In this document: positions 42,891 through 51,250 of the stretch, piece after piece
Layout of the letters: each line of letters opens with the position of its first letter
Numbering within the stretch: the first letter of the stretch is position 1
Origin: Alphaproteobacteria bacterium
GTDB lineage: Bacteria > Pseudomonadota > Alphaproteobacteria > Rhodobacterales > Rhodobacteraceae
NCBI GenBank assembly: GCA_030429105.1
Contig: JAUIDE010000006.1
Coordinates: 23,569-87,568, forward strand
Direction of reading: 5' to 3'
Length of the DNA stretch: 64,000 bases
Translations under genes and position numbers: made by a program
The notes under the pieces: model-generated
Seen by the model: the letters and a program-made list of their open reading frames with translations, nothing else
Databases searched by the model: none
Told to the model about the DNA's origin: nothing

Positions 42891-44483
42891 ATGGACGTGA
42901 AGATCGCCTTCCTCCTTCTCTGCCACCGCGACGCCGAAGGCGTCGCCGCGCAGGCCCGCGCGCTTCTCGCGGCGGGGGATGCGGTGGCCATCCATTTCGA
43001 CCGGAACGGGGAGCCGGCCGAGTTCGCCAAGCTCCGCGAGGCGTTCGCCGCGGAGCCCAACGTCGCCTTCGCGAAGCGCGTCGCCTGCGGCTGGGGCGAG
43101 TTCTCGCTCTGCCAGGCGACGCTGAACCTGATCGGGGCGGCGCGCTCCGCCTTCTCCGGCGTCACGCATTACTACCTCCTGAGCGGCGATTGCCTGCCCA
43201 CGAAGCCCGCCGCCCATCTCCGCGCCGCCCTCGCCGGCCATGACCGCGACTATATCGAGATCAACGACTTCCTCGAAGGCGACTGGATCAAGACCGGCCT
43301 GAAGGAGGAGCGGCTGATCTACCGCCACTGGTTCAACGAGCGGAAGCAGAAGCGGCTTTTCTACGCCGCGATGGCGCTGCAGAAGCGGCTCGGCCTCGCG
43401 CGCCGCCCGCCGGAGGGCCTCCGTGTCAAGATCGGCTCGCAATGGTGGCTGCTCCGCGCCCGCACCGTTGAGCGGATGCTGGCCTTCCTCGAAAAGCGGC
43501 CCGAGGTGAAGCGCTTCTTCCGCACCACCTGGATCCCGGACGAGACGATGTTCCAGACCATCGCCTTCCACTCCGCGCCGGTGGAGGAGATCGCCTCGCA
43601 CCCGCCGACGACCCTCATCTTCTCCGATTACGGCATGCCCGTCGTCTTCCACCGGGACCATGAGGCGCGGCTGATCGCTGAGCCGCGCTTCTTCGCGCGG
43701 AAGATCACGAGCTTCGACCCGGCCTTCCGCCAGTCCCTCCTCGACCTCTACGCCGCCGGCGACTGCGCCGCGCCGGGGCCGGAGCGGATCGGCGCGCAAT
43801 ATTCCTATCTCGCCGGGCGCGGCCGCATCGGCCGGCGGCAGGGGGAGCGGTTCTGGAGCCGCGGCGCGACGCTGGACGACGGCAAGGAAGTGCTGCTGAT
43901 CGCCGCGAAGAAATGGCATGTCGGTCGCCATGCGGCGGAGGCGGCGGGCCGGGCCGGCGGCTTCCCGGCGCTCGGCTACGTCTTTGACGAGGAGGGGCGC
44001 CTCCCTTTCGATCTCGGCGGGCTGGAGACGGGGAAGGACAAGCGCGGCCGTCACCGCCGCGCCTTCCTCGGCTTGATGTTCGACGCGCTCGGCGTCTCCC
44101 GCCTCGCCCTCTGCATAGACCCGTCGCGGGACGATGTGGCGCGGGATTTCGCCGCCACCGAATGCCGCCTGCGCATCCTCTGCATCGAGACGCCCTTCAC
44201 GCCCGGCGAATATGAGGACCATGCCCGCCGCATCGGCCTGCTCGGCGCGGGGGAGGGGGGCGCGGCCCTCGTCTCCGCGCTCGACGCCGAATTCGCCGAG
44301 GAGGCGACCCGCCTCCGCGCCGCCGCGCCCGGCGCCGCCATCCGCGCCGCCCCCGGCATGGGGCGGGAGGAGATCGCGATCGCCGTCGCCCGCTTCCTTC
44401 GCGCCGGCCCCGAGGCTACGGAGGCGATGACGCGAGAGATCGAACCCTTCCTGACCGGAGAGAGCCATGCCCTACGCCTATGA
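42891..44483 (+). CDS. GT14-type glycosyltransferase with C-terminal DUF5928-like domain
   Basis: Probable beta-1,6-N-acetylglucosaminyl- or xylosyltransferase, 530 residues. The N-terminal half begins MDVKIAFLLLCHRDAEGVA and has THYYLLSGDCLPTKP, SQWWLLRARTVERML and WIPDETMFQTIAFHS, the GT14 (core-2/I-branching) set with the catalytic glutamate near DETMFQT. From about residue 300 a second domain (KKWHVGRHAAEAAG, FLGLMFDALGVSRLALCIDPS) is of the uncharacterised type fused to GT14 in Rhodobacterales. It overlaps the HIT gene by 17 bases. Confidence 0.83.
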   Translation: MDVKIAFLLLCHRDAEGVAAQARALLAAGDAVAIHFDRNGEPAEFAKLREAFAAEPNVAFAKRVACGWGEFSLCQATLNLIGAARSAFSGVTHYYLLSGDCLPTKPAAHLRAALAGHDRDYIEINDFLEGDWIKTGLKEERLIYRHWFNERKQKRLFYAAMALQKRLGLARRPPEGLRVKIGSQWWLLRARTVERMLAFLEKRPEVKRFFRTTWIPDETMFQTIAFHSAPVEEIASHPPTTLIFSDYGMPVVFHRDHEARLIAEPRFFARKITSFDPAFRQSLLDLYAAGDCAAPGPERIGAQYSYLAGRGRIGRRQGERFWSRGATLDDGKEVLLIAAKKWHVGRHAAEAAGRAGGFPALGYVFDEEGRLPFDLGGLETGKDKRGRHRRAFLGLMFDALGVSRLALCIDPSRDDVARDFAATECRLRILCIETPFTPGEYEDHARRIGLLGAGEGGAALVSALDAEFAEEATRLRAAAPGAAIRAAPGMGREEIAIAVARFLRAGPEATEAMTREIEPFLTGESHALRL

Positions 44484-44847
44484 CGACCAGAACGTGTTCG
44501 CGAAGATCCTCCGCGGCGAGATTCCGAACCGCACCGTGCTGGAAACCGAACACAGCCTCGCCTTCGAGGACATCGCGCCCCAGGCGCCGGTCCATGTCCT
44601 TGTCATCCCGAAGGGGCCGTATGTGAACTACGACCATTTCGCCGCCGAGGCCTCGGACGCCGAGATCGTGGACTACACCCGCGCCATCGACGCCGTGGCG
44701 AAGAAGGTCGGCGTCACGCCGGGCGCGGGCGGCGGCGGCTATCGGCTCATCGCCAATTCCGGAGAGGCCGGCGTGCAGGAAGTGCCGCATCTCCACGTCC
44801 ACATCCTCGGCGGCCGCCCGCTCGGCCGGATGCTTCAGCGCGCCTGA
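44467..44847 (+). CDS. HIT family nucleotide-binding protein (HinT-like)
   Basis: Histidine triad hydrolase of 126 residues that probably cleaves nucleoside phosphoramidates. The triad is HLHVHILGGRPLG with histidines 108, 110 and 112; FAKILRGEIPNRTVLE opens the fold. It begins inside the glycosyltransferase frame and ends 13 bases into the convergent BtuF-like gene. A housekeeping function is more likely than a tie to the glycan genes. Confidence 0.95.
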   Translation: MPYAYDDQNVFAKILRGEIPNRTVLETEHSLAFEDIAPQAPVHVLVIPKGPYVNYDHFAAEASDAEIVDYTRAIDAVAKKVGVTPGAGGGGYRLIANSGEAGVQEVPHLHVHILGGRPLGRMLQRA

Positions 44848-45623
44848 GCGGGGAAGAGCGCCGCCCGGATCGCATCCAGCCCGTCGGTGAGCGCCGCCGG
44901 CCCCGGCTGGAGGACCAGCGGCGACTTGATCTCGACGATCCGCCCCGCCTTCACCGCCGGGATCGCCGCCCAGCCCGGCCGCGCGGCGATCTTCTCGGGC
45001 CTGACCTTCTTCCCGCACCATGATGCGAGGATCACCTCCGGCGCCGCCGCGATCACCGCCTCCGGGCTCACGATCCGGTCCTTCGCCGCCGCCTCGCGGG
45101 AGAGGGCGGCGAAGCAATCCTCCCCGCCCGCCGCGGCGATCAGCTCCGAAACCCAGCCCACGCCTGAAATCAGCGGCTCGTCCCATTCCTCGAACCAGAC
45201 CCGCGGCCGCGCCGCGCGCGCCTCCGCCCGCGCCGCCTCAAGCCGAGCCTCCAGCGACCGCGCCAGCGCCTCCGCCTTCGCAGGCTCCCCGATCAGCGCG
45301 CCGAGCGTGCGGATCATGGCGAAAATCCCCGCAAGGTCGCGCTGGTTGAAAGCGTGGACGGCGAGCCCCGCCCGCATCAGCGCCGCAGTCACGTCCGCCT
45401 GAATGTCGGAGAAGGTGACCACCAGATCGGGCTCCAAAGCCACGATCTTCGGAATGTCCGCCGAGACGAAGGCGGAGACGCGCGGCTTCTCCCGCCGCAC
45501 ACGCGCGGGCCGCACCGCATAGCCCGAAACGCCGACGATCCGCCGCTCCTCCCCGAGGAGATAGAGCGTCTCCACCGTCTCCTCCGTCAGGCAGACGATC
45601 CGTTCAGGGGGAAACCTGCGCAT
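44835..45623 (-). CDS. BtuF-like cobalamin-binding protein without signal peptide
   Basis: Class III binding-protein fold of 262 residues: RIVCLTEETVETLYLLGEERRIVGVSG, then PKIVALEPDLVVTFSDIQADV and a C-terminal lobe ending VLQPGPAALTDGLDAI. There is no hydrophobic leader; it begins MRRFPPERIVCLTE. It is therefore a cytoplasmic or otherwise non-secreted relative of BtuF. It overlaps cbiZ by 20 bases at the end of the cobalamin operon, so it may bind corrinoids inside the cell for CbiZ or for cofactor hand-over. That role is inference. Confidence 0.82.
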   Translation of the reverse strand: MRRFPPERIVCLTEETVETLYLLGEERRIVGVSGYAVRPARVRREKPRVSAFVSADIPKIVALEPDLVVTFSDIQADVTAALMRAGLAVHAFNQRDLAGIFAMIRTLGALIGEPAKAEALARSLEARLEAARAEARAARPRVWFEEWDEPLISGVGWVSELIAAAGGEDCFAALSREAAAKDRIVSPEAVIAAAPEVILASWCGKKVRPEKIAARPGWAAIPAVKAGRIVEIKSPLVLQPGPAALTDGLDAIRAALFPAQAR

Positions 45624-46248
45624 GTCCGAACGCCTCCATCCAGTCCTTCGCGCCCGCCGCGACCGCGGCGAAGACGGCGCGGCCGAGCGCGCGGCCGGTC
45701 TCCGTATGGAGCCCGCAATGGTCCTCTTCGCCGATCGGCGCGGCGACGGCGATGCAGTCCGTCCCCGTGCCCGTCGCCGGCCCCTCGGCGACCATCCGAC
45801 CCGATTCCATCACCGCCCGCGTCCGCGCCGCGGCGGCGAGCGAAAGCGCCTCGACCAGCCCCGCCTCCGAAAGCCCCGCCTCGAGCACGACCGCGATGTT
45901 GATCGTCCCCCAGCCGCGCGGCGCCGCCGGCCCGGCGCCCTCCCCGATCCGCTCCGCATTGCCGAGCCCGACGGTGGCGAGCGCGAAGGCCCCGCCCTCC
46001 CGCGCCTCCCGCGCCGCATCGAGCCGGCGGGAGGTGAGCATGGCGACCGCATCCGCCATCCCCTCCGCCGCAAGCGCGCCTGCAAGCCAGCCCTTCGCGT
46101 CGAAGTGCTCCGTCAGATCCGCATCCCGCACTTCCCGCCAGACGATCCGGCGCGCGCGCACGAAGCCCGGCCGGTGCGGCGCGAAGGAGAGGACGCGCAT
46201 CTCTTCGTGCAGCGTCAGCGTCATCCAGGGCCGCGCGAGCGCGATCAC
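45604..46248 (-). CDS. cbiZ: Adenosylcobinamide amidohydrolase
   Basis: Cleaves the aminopropanol arm of cobinamide or pseudo-B12 so that imported corrinoids can be rebuilt with the cell's own lower ligand. The 214 residues carry VAMLTSRRLDAAREA, GTINIAVVLEAGLSEAGLVEA and GTGTDCIAVAAP, all recognisable CbiZ blocks. The enzyme is established in Rhodobacter sphaeroides and archaea. GTG at 46248 overlaps the btuD stop (GTGA). Its place in a riboswitch-led uptake operon supports salvage. Confidence 0.92.
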   Translation of the reverse strand: MIALARPWMTLTLHEEMRVLSFAPHRPGFVRARRIVWREVRDADLTEHFDAKGWLAGALAAEGMADAVAMLTSRRLDAAREAREGGAFALATVGLGNAERIGEGAGPAAPRGWGTINIAVVLEAGLSEAGLVEALSLAAAARTRAVMESGRMVAEGPATGTGTDCIAVAAPIGEEDHCGLHTETGRALGRAVFAAVAAGAKDWMEAFGHAQVSP

Positions 46249-46991
46249 CTGAGCGCCTCCAGCGGCTGCAGCACCGGGCCTGAATCCGTCTCCGCGAAAT
46301 AGGCCGTCACGCCGAACACCTCCGCCAGCAGCGCGGGCGTCAGCACCGCCCCCGGCGCCCCGTCCGCCGCGATCCGCCCGCCGGAAAGCACCACGACCCG
46401 CGTGCAGAACCGCGCCGCGAGCCCGAGATCGTGGAGCGCGACGAGCGCCCCGCGCCCTTCCGCCGCCAATCCCGCAAAGACGCGCATCGCCTCGATCTGG
46501 TGCGCCGGGTCGAGCCCGGCCGCCGGTTCGTCCGCCAGCAGAAGCGGCGCCTCCGCCGCTAGCGCCCGCGCCAGCAGCGCCCGCGCCTGCTCCCCGCCGG
46601 AAAGCCGGGTCGCCGGGCGCCGGCGGAGCGCGATGAGGTCCATCCGCGTCAGCGCCCGCTCCACCGCCGCCGGTCCCTCCGCATCCCTCTCGCCATGCGG
46701 CAGCCGCCCGAGCGCGACCAGCGCCTCCACCGAAAGCCCCCAGGCGATCTCCCGCGCCTGCGGCAGATAGGCGGCGGCCCGCGCCCGCTCCGCCGGCCGC
46801 AGGGCGGCGAGTGAGGAGCGCCCTATGAGGTTTTCGAGCCCGAGCGCGGCGCGCAAGAGTGTCGACTTCCCCGCTCCGTTCGGCCCGAGCAGCCCGACGC
46901 ATTCGCCGCCCGCAATCGAGAGCGAGACGCCCGAGAGCGCCGCCGCTCCGCCGCGCTGCACCGTCACCTCGCTGAGAGTCAGCAGCGTCAC
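46245..46991 (-). CDS. btuD: Cobalamin ABC transporter ATPase
   Basis: ATPase of the vitamin B12 importer, 248 residues. Walker A GPNGAGKSTLLRA near residue 38, signature RLSGGEQARALLARAL, Walker B LLLADEPAAGLDPAH. The family cannot be told from haem or siderophore ATPases by sequence alone, but the gene lies between btuC and cbiZ. It starts with GTG inside the btuC stop. Confidence 0.92.
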   Translation of the reverse strand: MTLLTLSEVTVQRGGAAALSGVSLSIAGGECVGLLGPNGAGKSTLLRAALGLENLIGRSSLAALRPAERARAAAYLPQAREIAWGLSVEALVALGRLPHGERDAEGPAAVERALTRMDLIALRRRPATRLSGGEQARALLARALAAEAPLLLADEPAAGLDPAHQIEAMRVFAGLAAEGRGALVALHDLGLAARFCTRVVVLSGGRIAADGAPGAVLTPALLAEVFGVTAYFAETDSGPVLQPLEALR

Positions 46992-47974
46992 GCCACCGCT
47001 CCCCTTTGCCGCCAGACGAGATGGAGAAAGAAGGGCGCGCCCACCAGCGCCATCATCACGCCGAGCTTCAGGTCCCGCTCCGGCGCCACGATCCGCACCG
47101 CGACATCCGCGGCGAGCGTCAGCGCCGCCCCCGCCAGCGCCGCCGCGGGCAGCAGCGCGCCCGGCCGCGACCCGACCAACGGCCGCACGAGATGCGGCGC
47201 CACCAGCCCGACGAAGCCGACCGCCCCCGCCACCGCCGTCGCCGCGCCCACGAGCGAGGCGACGCCGAGCACCAGCATCGTCCTCAGCCGCGCCAGCCGC
47301 ACCCCGAGCGAGGCCGCCGCATCCTCCCCCAGGGTCAGCGCGTCGAGCCCGCGCCGAAGCGGGAGGAGGAACGCGACGCCGAGCGCCATGAAGGGCGCCG
47401 CGACCGCGACATGGGCGAAGGAGCGGTCCGCGAGCGAGCCCATCATCCAGAATACGATCTCCGACGCCGCAAAAGGATTGGGCGAGAGATTGAGCACGAG
47501 CGAGACGAGCGCGGCGGCGAGCGCGCTGATCGCGACGCCCGCGAGAATGAGCGTCAACGCCCCGCCCCGCGCTCCCGCAAGGAGAAGGATCAAGAGCACC
47601 GCGCAGAGCGCCCCCGCCAAGGCCGCCGCCGGCAGCGCCAGCGGAAAGGCGAGCGCGAATCCCGTCTGGAGCGAGATCACCGCGCCTAGCGCCGCCCCGC
47701 CCGAAACGCCCACAAGCCCCGGCTCCGCCAGCGGGTTCCGGAGATACCCTTGCAAGGCCGCGCCCGAGAGCCCGAGGCTCGCCCCCACCATCGCGCCGAG
47801 TAGCGCGCGCGGCAGCCTGATCTCCCGCATCACCAGCGTCAGCGGCCCCTCGCCCCCGAAGAGGAAGGCGCGGAGCGAGGCGAGTGGCCCCGCCTCCGCC
47901 GGGCCCACCAGAAGCGAGGCGAGAAAGAGCGCGACAAGCGCCGCGCCGAGCCCGAAGGCCGCAACCCGGCTCAC
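46988..47974 (-). CDS. btuC: Cobalamin ABC transporter permease
   Basis: FecCD/BtuC-type permease of 328 residues with about ten helices. ALLGAMVGASLGLSGAALQGYLRNPLAEP near residue 55-85 and the later FVGLVAPHLVRPLVG near 235 are the hallmark segments contacting the binding protein and ATPase. It starts with GTG in a GTGA overlap with btuF. Operon context assigns it to B12. Confidence 0.93.
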   Translation of the reverse strand: MSRVAAFGLGAALVALFLASLLVGPAEAGPLASLRAFLFGGEGPLTLVMREIRLPRALLGAMVGASLGLSGAALQGYLRNPLAEPGLVGVSGGAALGAVISLQTGFALAFPLALPAAALAGALCAVLLILLLAGARGGALTLILAGVAISALAAALVSLVLNLSPNPFAASEIVFWMMGSLADRSFAHVAVAAPFMALGVAFLLPLRRGLDALTLGEDAAASLGVRLARLRTMLVLGVASLVGAATAVAGAVGFVGLVAPHLVRPLVGSRPGALLPAAALAGAALTLAADVAVRIVAPERDLKLGVMMALVGAPFFLHLVWRQRGAVA

Positions 47975-48801
47975 CGCCGCGCGACCTCTTCGCCGCGAAG
48001 GCTTCGCCGCGCCTCGATCATGGCGGAGACGGCGCGGAGCGCGGCCGGCGCGCCGCAGACCCAGTCCCGGTCCTCCACCGCGCCGCGTCGGAAATGCCGG
48101 AGCGCGGGATGCGAGGTGAGCGCCTCGCCCTCCGAGGCGCCCGGATAGCGCGCGCCGGAAAGGACGAGATCGGGCGAAGCCATCGCCAGCGATTCGAGCG
48201 GGATCCGCCCGCCCGCCGAAAGCCCCAGCTCCGCCGCCACGTTGGCGAGCCCGGCCGCGGCGAGAATGTCCCCCGCCAGCGTCTCCGGCCCGAGGCTCCA
48301 GCCGTTCGCATGCCAGAGCGCGGCGCGCGGGTCCGCGCCCGCCCGCCGCCCCTTGAGCCCTGCGAGCCGCGCCTCGAACGCCGCCGCCTCCCGCTCCGCC
48401 GCCGCCTCCCGCCCGAGCGCGGCGCCCACGGCGCGGATCGCCCCCGGCACGTCGTCGAGCCGCGTCACAAGCGGGAACCGCTCCACCCGCACGCCCATCC
48501 GCCGCAGCATGGAGACCGTCGTCTCCGGCGTGAACGCCCCGGCCAGCACGAGGTCCGGCCGCAGTAGCCAGACCTCCTCCGCCCGCCCGTAATTCGCCGG
48601 GAAGACCCGCGCCTCCTCCAGCATCGCCGAGCTCAGCGGATCATGCGCGATATGCGAGACGGAAAGGAGCTGCCCCGGCGCCGCCAGCAGCATCGCGAGC
48701 TGGTCCGTGCAGAGATTGACGGAAATCACCCGTTCAGGCGCAGCCGCCGCCGGCGCCGCAAGCGCCAGAAGCGCGAGAAGGGCCGCCCGCGCCCGCCTCA
48801 A
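47971..48801 (-). CDS. btuF: Periplasmic cobalamin-binding protein
   Basis: Receptor of the importer, 276 residues. A signal peptide (LRRARAALLALLALAAPAAAA) precedes RVISVNLCTDQLAMLLAAPG, a common start of class III receptors; GRAEEVWLLRPDLVLAGAFTP and SAGGRIPLESLAMASPDLVL follow. The start is set at TTG 48801, which forms a TTGA overlap with the btuB stop; longer ORFs read into btuB. A weak ribosome site suggests coupling to btuB translation. Confidence 0.88.
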   Translation of the reverse strand: MRRARAALLALLALAAPAAAAPERVISVNLCTDQLAMLLAAPGQLLSVSHIAHDPLSSAMLEEARVFPANYGRAEEVWLLRPDLVLAGAFTPETTVSMLRRMGVRVERFPLVTRLDDVPGAIRAVGAALGREAAAEREAAAFEARLAGLKGRRAGADPRAALWHANGWSLGPETLAGDILAAAGLANVAAELGLSAGGRIPLESLAMASPDLVLSGARYPGASEGEALTSHPALRHFRRGAVEDRDWVCGAPAALRAVSAMIEARRSLRGEEVARR

Positions 48802-50741
48802 AACCGCGCCCTCAGTCCGAGAAAGGCGACGCGCCCCTCCGCATCGAACCCGTCCACCTCCTGATACTCCTCGTCGAAGAGGTTGGAGACGCGGCCATAG
48901 ACCTCCACCTGCTCCGTCACCGCATAGGAGAGGGAGAGGTTCACCACCGTCCTGTCCTCGAAGGCGATCTGGCTCCCGGCGACGAAGGGCGCCGTGAAAT
49001 CGAAATCGTTGAGCCCGGCGACATGGTTGATGCCGACCGCGATCAGCGCCCGGTCCTCCGCGAACCGATAAGAGGCTTCGAGCCCGAGATCGTGCCGCGG
49101 CCTCCGCACCTCCACATCCCCGTTCGGCTCCTCCGCATCCAGGAATGTGTAGGTCAGCCCGAGCGTCAATCCCCCCGCCGGCTCCACCCGCCCGGCGATC
49201 TCCACGCCCCGCCGCTTGCTCGTCCCCGCCTGGTTGACGGAGGTGGAGAGGAAGGTGACCGGGTCGAACTGGCTGACGATCTCGTCCTTCAGCCGATCCT
49301 GAAAATACGTCACGTCCACCGCCGCACGCCCGCCCCAGAAGGTCTGCTCCACGCCGACATCCCAGCCGAAGCTCGTCTCCGGCTTCAGATTCGGGTTGCC
49401 GACGAAGGAGCCGGGGAAGAACCCGAACTGGTCGATCAGCGTCGGGTTCTGTGCTCCCGTGCCGATCGACCCATGCAGCCGCGTCGTCTGGTTCGGCAGG
49501 AGCCAGGAGGCCGAGGCGCTCCAGGTCGTCCGGTCCCGGAAGTCGTCGTTGAGGTCGTGCCGGAGGCCGAGCTGCACGTCCACCGCGTCGAGGAAGCGCC
49601 CGCGATATTCGGCGGCCCCGCTCCACTGCTCCCGCGTCTGGAGGATGAGTTGCGACGGGTCGAAGACGAGCGCGGGGTCGGTGTTGCGGAACGCCTCGCG
49701 CTCGTAATCCACCGCCGCGGTGATCGTGTGGTCCGCCGCGTCCACATTCGCCGCGTCGAGCGCGAAGGTTGTCTGGAACCGCGCCTGCCGGCGGGAGCCC
49801 TTGGTCTCGTTCGTCTTCGCGCCCGTATCGAACTGCTCGTCCCTGACTTCCGTATAGCCGAGCGTCAGCCGGTGCCGCGCCCGCCCGCCGAAGGTCTCGC
49901 CCTCGCCGAAGACGGAGCCGTAGATCTCCTTCCGCTCGCCTTCGAGGTCAGCGTCCGTCAGCAGCCCGGCGCGGTTCGGGGCGGCGAAGTTGAACTGGTC
50001 GAATTCGGATGTCCGGTTGATATAGCGGAGCGTCCCGCCGAAGCGCAGGTTCTCCGTCGCGTCGAAATCGCCGGCGAGGCTCAGCGTCAGGTTCTCGTCC
50101 CCGTCATCCTCGCCGCCCGGCGTGCCGGAAACGTCGAAGCCCCCCGTCTCCCGCCGCGCGACGGAGAGGGCAAGCCCCGCCCGCTCGCCCCGCCAACGCC
50201 CCGCGACGTCGCCGCCCCAGGAGCCGTCCGTGCCGACCTCCGCCGAGCCCGAGGTCGTGAAGCCCGGCGCCTTCGCCCGCTTCGTGACGATGGAGATCAC
50301 GCCGCCGATCGCGTTCGCGCCGAAGAGCGCGGATTGCGGCCCGCGCAGCACCTCGATCCGCTCGATATCGGAGGCAAGGAGGCCGCTGAAATCGAAGGTC
50401 AGATTGTCGGGGGAGGCCGCCTTCACCCCGTCGATGAAGACCTGCGTATGCGTGTTCTCCGCGCCCCGGATGCGGATCGTCGTCACCCCGCCCGGCGCGC
50501 CCGTCCGGCTGACGGCGATCCCCGGCAGCGCGCGGAGCGCGTCCGCCGCATAGACGATCCCCTTCGCCTCGATCTCCTCCGCCGTGACGACGGAGAGCGA
50601 GCGGCCGAGCGCGGCGGCCGGCAGCGGCGTAAGCCCGCCGGTGACGACGATGTCATCGAGCCGGAGCGAGAGCGCCTCCTGCTCCTCGGCATGGGCGGGC
50701 ATAACGGCGAAAGCCGCGACGAACATGGCGATGCGTTTCAT
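48798..50741 (-). CDS. btuB: TonB-dependent vitamin B12 outer-membrane receptor
   Basis: Outer-membrane importer of 647 residues. Signal peptide of about 18 residues, TonB box DDIVVTGG near 28-36, plug domain with IRGAENTHTQVFIDGVKAA and VLRGPQSALFGANAIGGVI, then a 22-strand barrel ending in GLRARF with the terminal phenylalanine. First gene of the operon. A cobalamin riboswitch in the leader assigns the ligand to corrinoids, which sequence alone would not. Confidence 0.95.
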   Translation of the reverse strand: MKRIAMFVAAFAVMPAHAEEQEALSLRLDDIVVTGGLTPLPAAALGRSLSVVTAEEIEAKGIVYAADALRALPGIAVSRTGAPGGVTTIRIRGAENTHTQVFIDGVKAASPDNLTFDFSGLLASDIERIEVLRGPQSALFGANAIGGVISIVTKRAKAPGFTTSGSAEVGTDGSWGGDVAGRWRGERAGLALSVARRETGGFDVSGTPGGEDDGDENLTLSLAGDFDATENLRFGGTLRYINRTSEFDQFNFAAPNRAGLLTDADLEGERKEIYGSVFGEGETFGGRARHRLTLGYTEVRDEQFDTGAKTNETKGSRRQARFQTTFALDAANVDAADHTITAAVDYEREAFRNTDPALVFDPSQLILQTREQWSGAAEYRGRFLDAVDVQLGLRHDLNDDFRDRTTWSASASWLLPNQTTRLHGSIGTGAQNPTLIDQFGFFPGSFVGNPNLKPETSFGWDVGVEQTFWGGRAAVDVTYFQDRLKDEIVSQFDPVTFLSTSVNQAGTSKRRGVEIAGRVEPAGGLTLGLTYTFLDAEEPNGDVEVRRPRHDLGLEASYRFAEDRALIAVGINHVAGLNDFDFTAPFVAGSQIAFEDRTVVNLSLSYAVTEQVEVYGRVSNLFDEEYQEVDGFDAEGRVAFLGLRARF

Positions 50742-50875
50742 TCATGACCCTCCGATCCGCGGCATGGCCGCGAGACTTGCGATGTCTTCGGAGGGCTTCG
50801 CCCGCCGCAGACGGTGAACGTCACCGCTACGGACTAGCCGCAGTCCCTGGCGCGCCCCGCGCCCGGACAGGGTGA
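50742..50875 (-). promoter_or_regulatory. Leader between cobalamin riboswitch and btuB
   Basis: Expression platform region of the btuB leader. It contains hairpins such as GGGCGAAGCCC near 50799 and a GC-rich run at 50845-50870, and ends with GGAGGGTC just before the btuB ATG. Which of these switches ribosome access cannot be told by eye. Confidence 0.5.
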
Positions 50876-51061
50876 TCGTTCCGGCAGGTCTCCTGACTCG
50901 CGGGTCATCGCTTGGCCGGGTCTTCCCGGGGCAGGACGCCCCAGTGACATATGCCGACCGCGCTCTCCGCTTACAGTTGCGGGGGCAGTTCCGGCCTTGG
51001 GGCGAGCCCCGCACCGGATTCCCTTTTACCCGGCGGCGCGAACCGCCGGACCAGAACGAGA
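50876..51061 (-). promoter_or_regulatory. Cobalamin riboswitch (B12 element)
   Basis: On the minus strand the B12 box is clear: GGCCGGAACTGCCCCCGCAA then CTGTAAGCGG at about 50965-51000, preceded by AAAAGGGAATCCGGTGC (near 51015-51038) and followed by GAGTCAGGAGACCTGCCGG near 50883-50902, the canonical closing segment. The outer stem pairs CGTTC near 51057 with GAACG near 50879. It lies 135 bases upstream of btuB and should repress the six-gene operon when adenosylcobalamin is plentiful. Confidence 0.95.
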
Positions 51062-51250
51062 GGAGCGTAGGCCAGTCGGCCATCGGCGACAAGGCGGAAC
51101 CCGACAGGCGCGCGTGCGAACGCGACGGGGAGCGGGTCACGGCCTGTCGCTCCGAATTCACGCCGGATGCACGGCCAAGAGCGGCTCAAGTCACAGGAGG
51201 CTCACAGCCAAGGTAAAGATTGGCGACCGGGGAGAGACAAACCATGAGCA

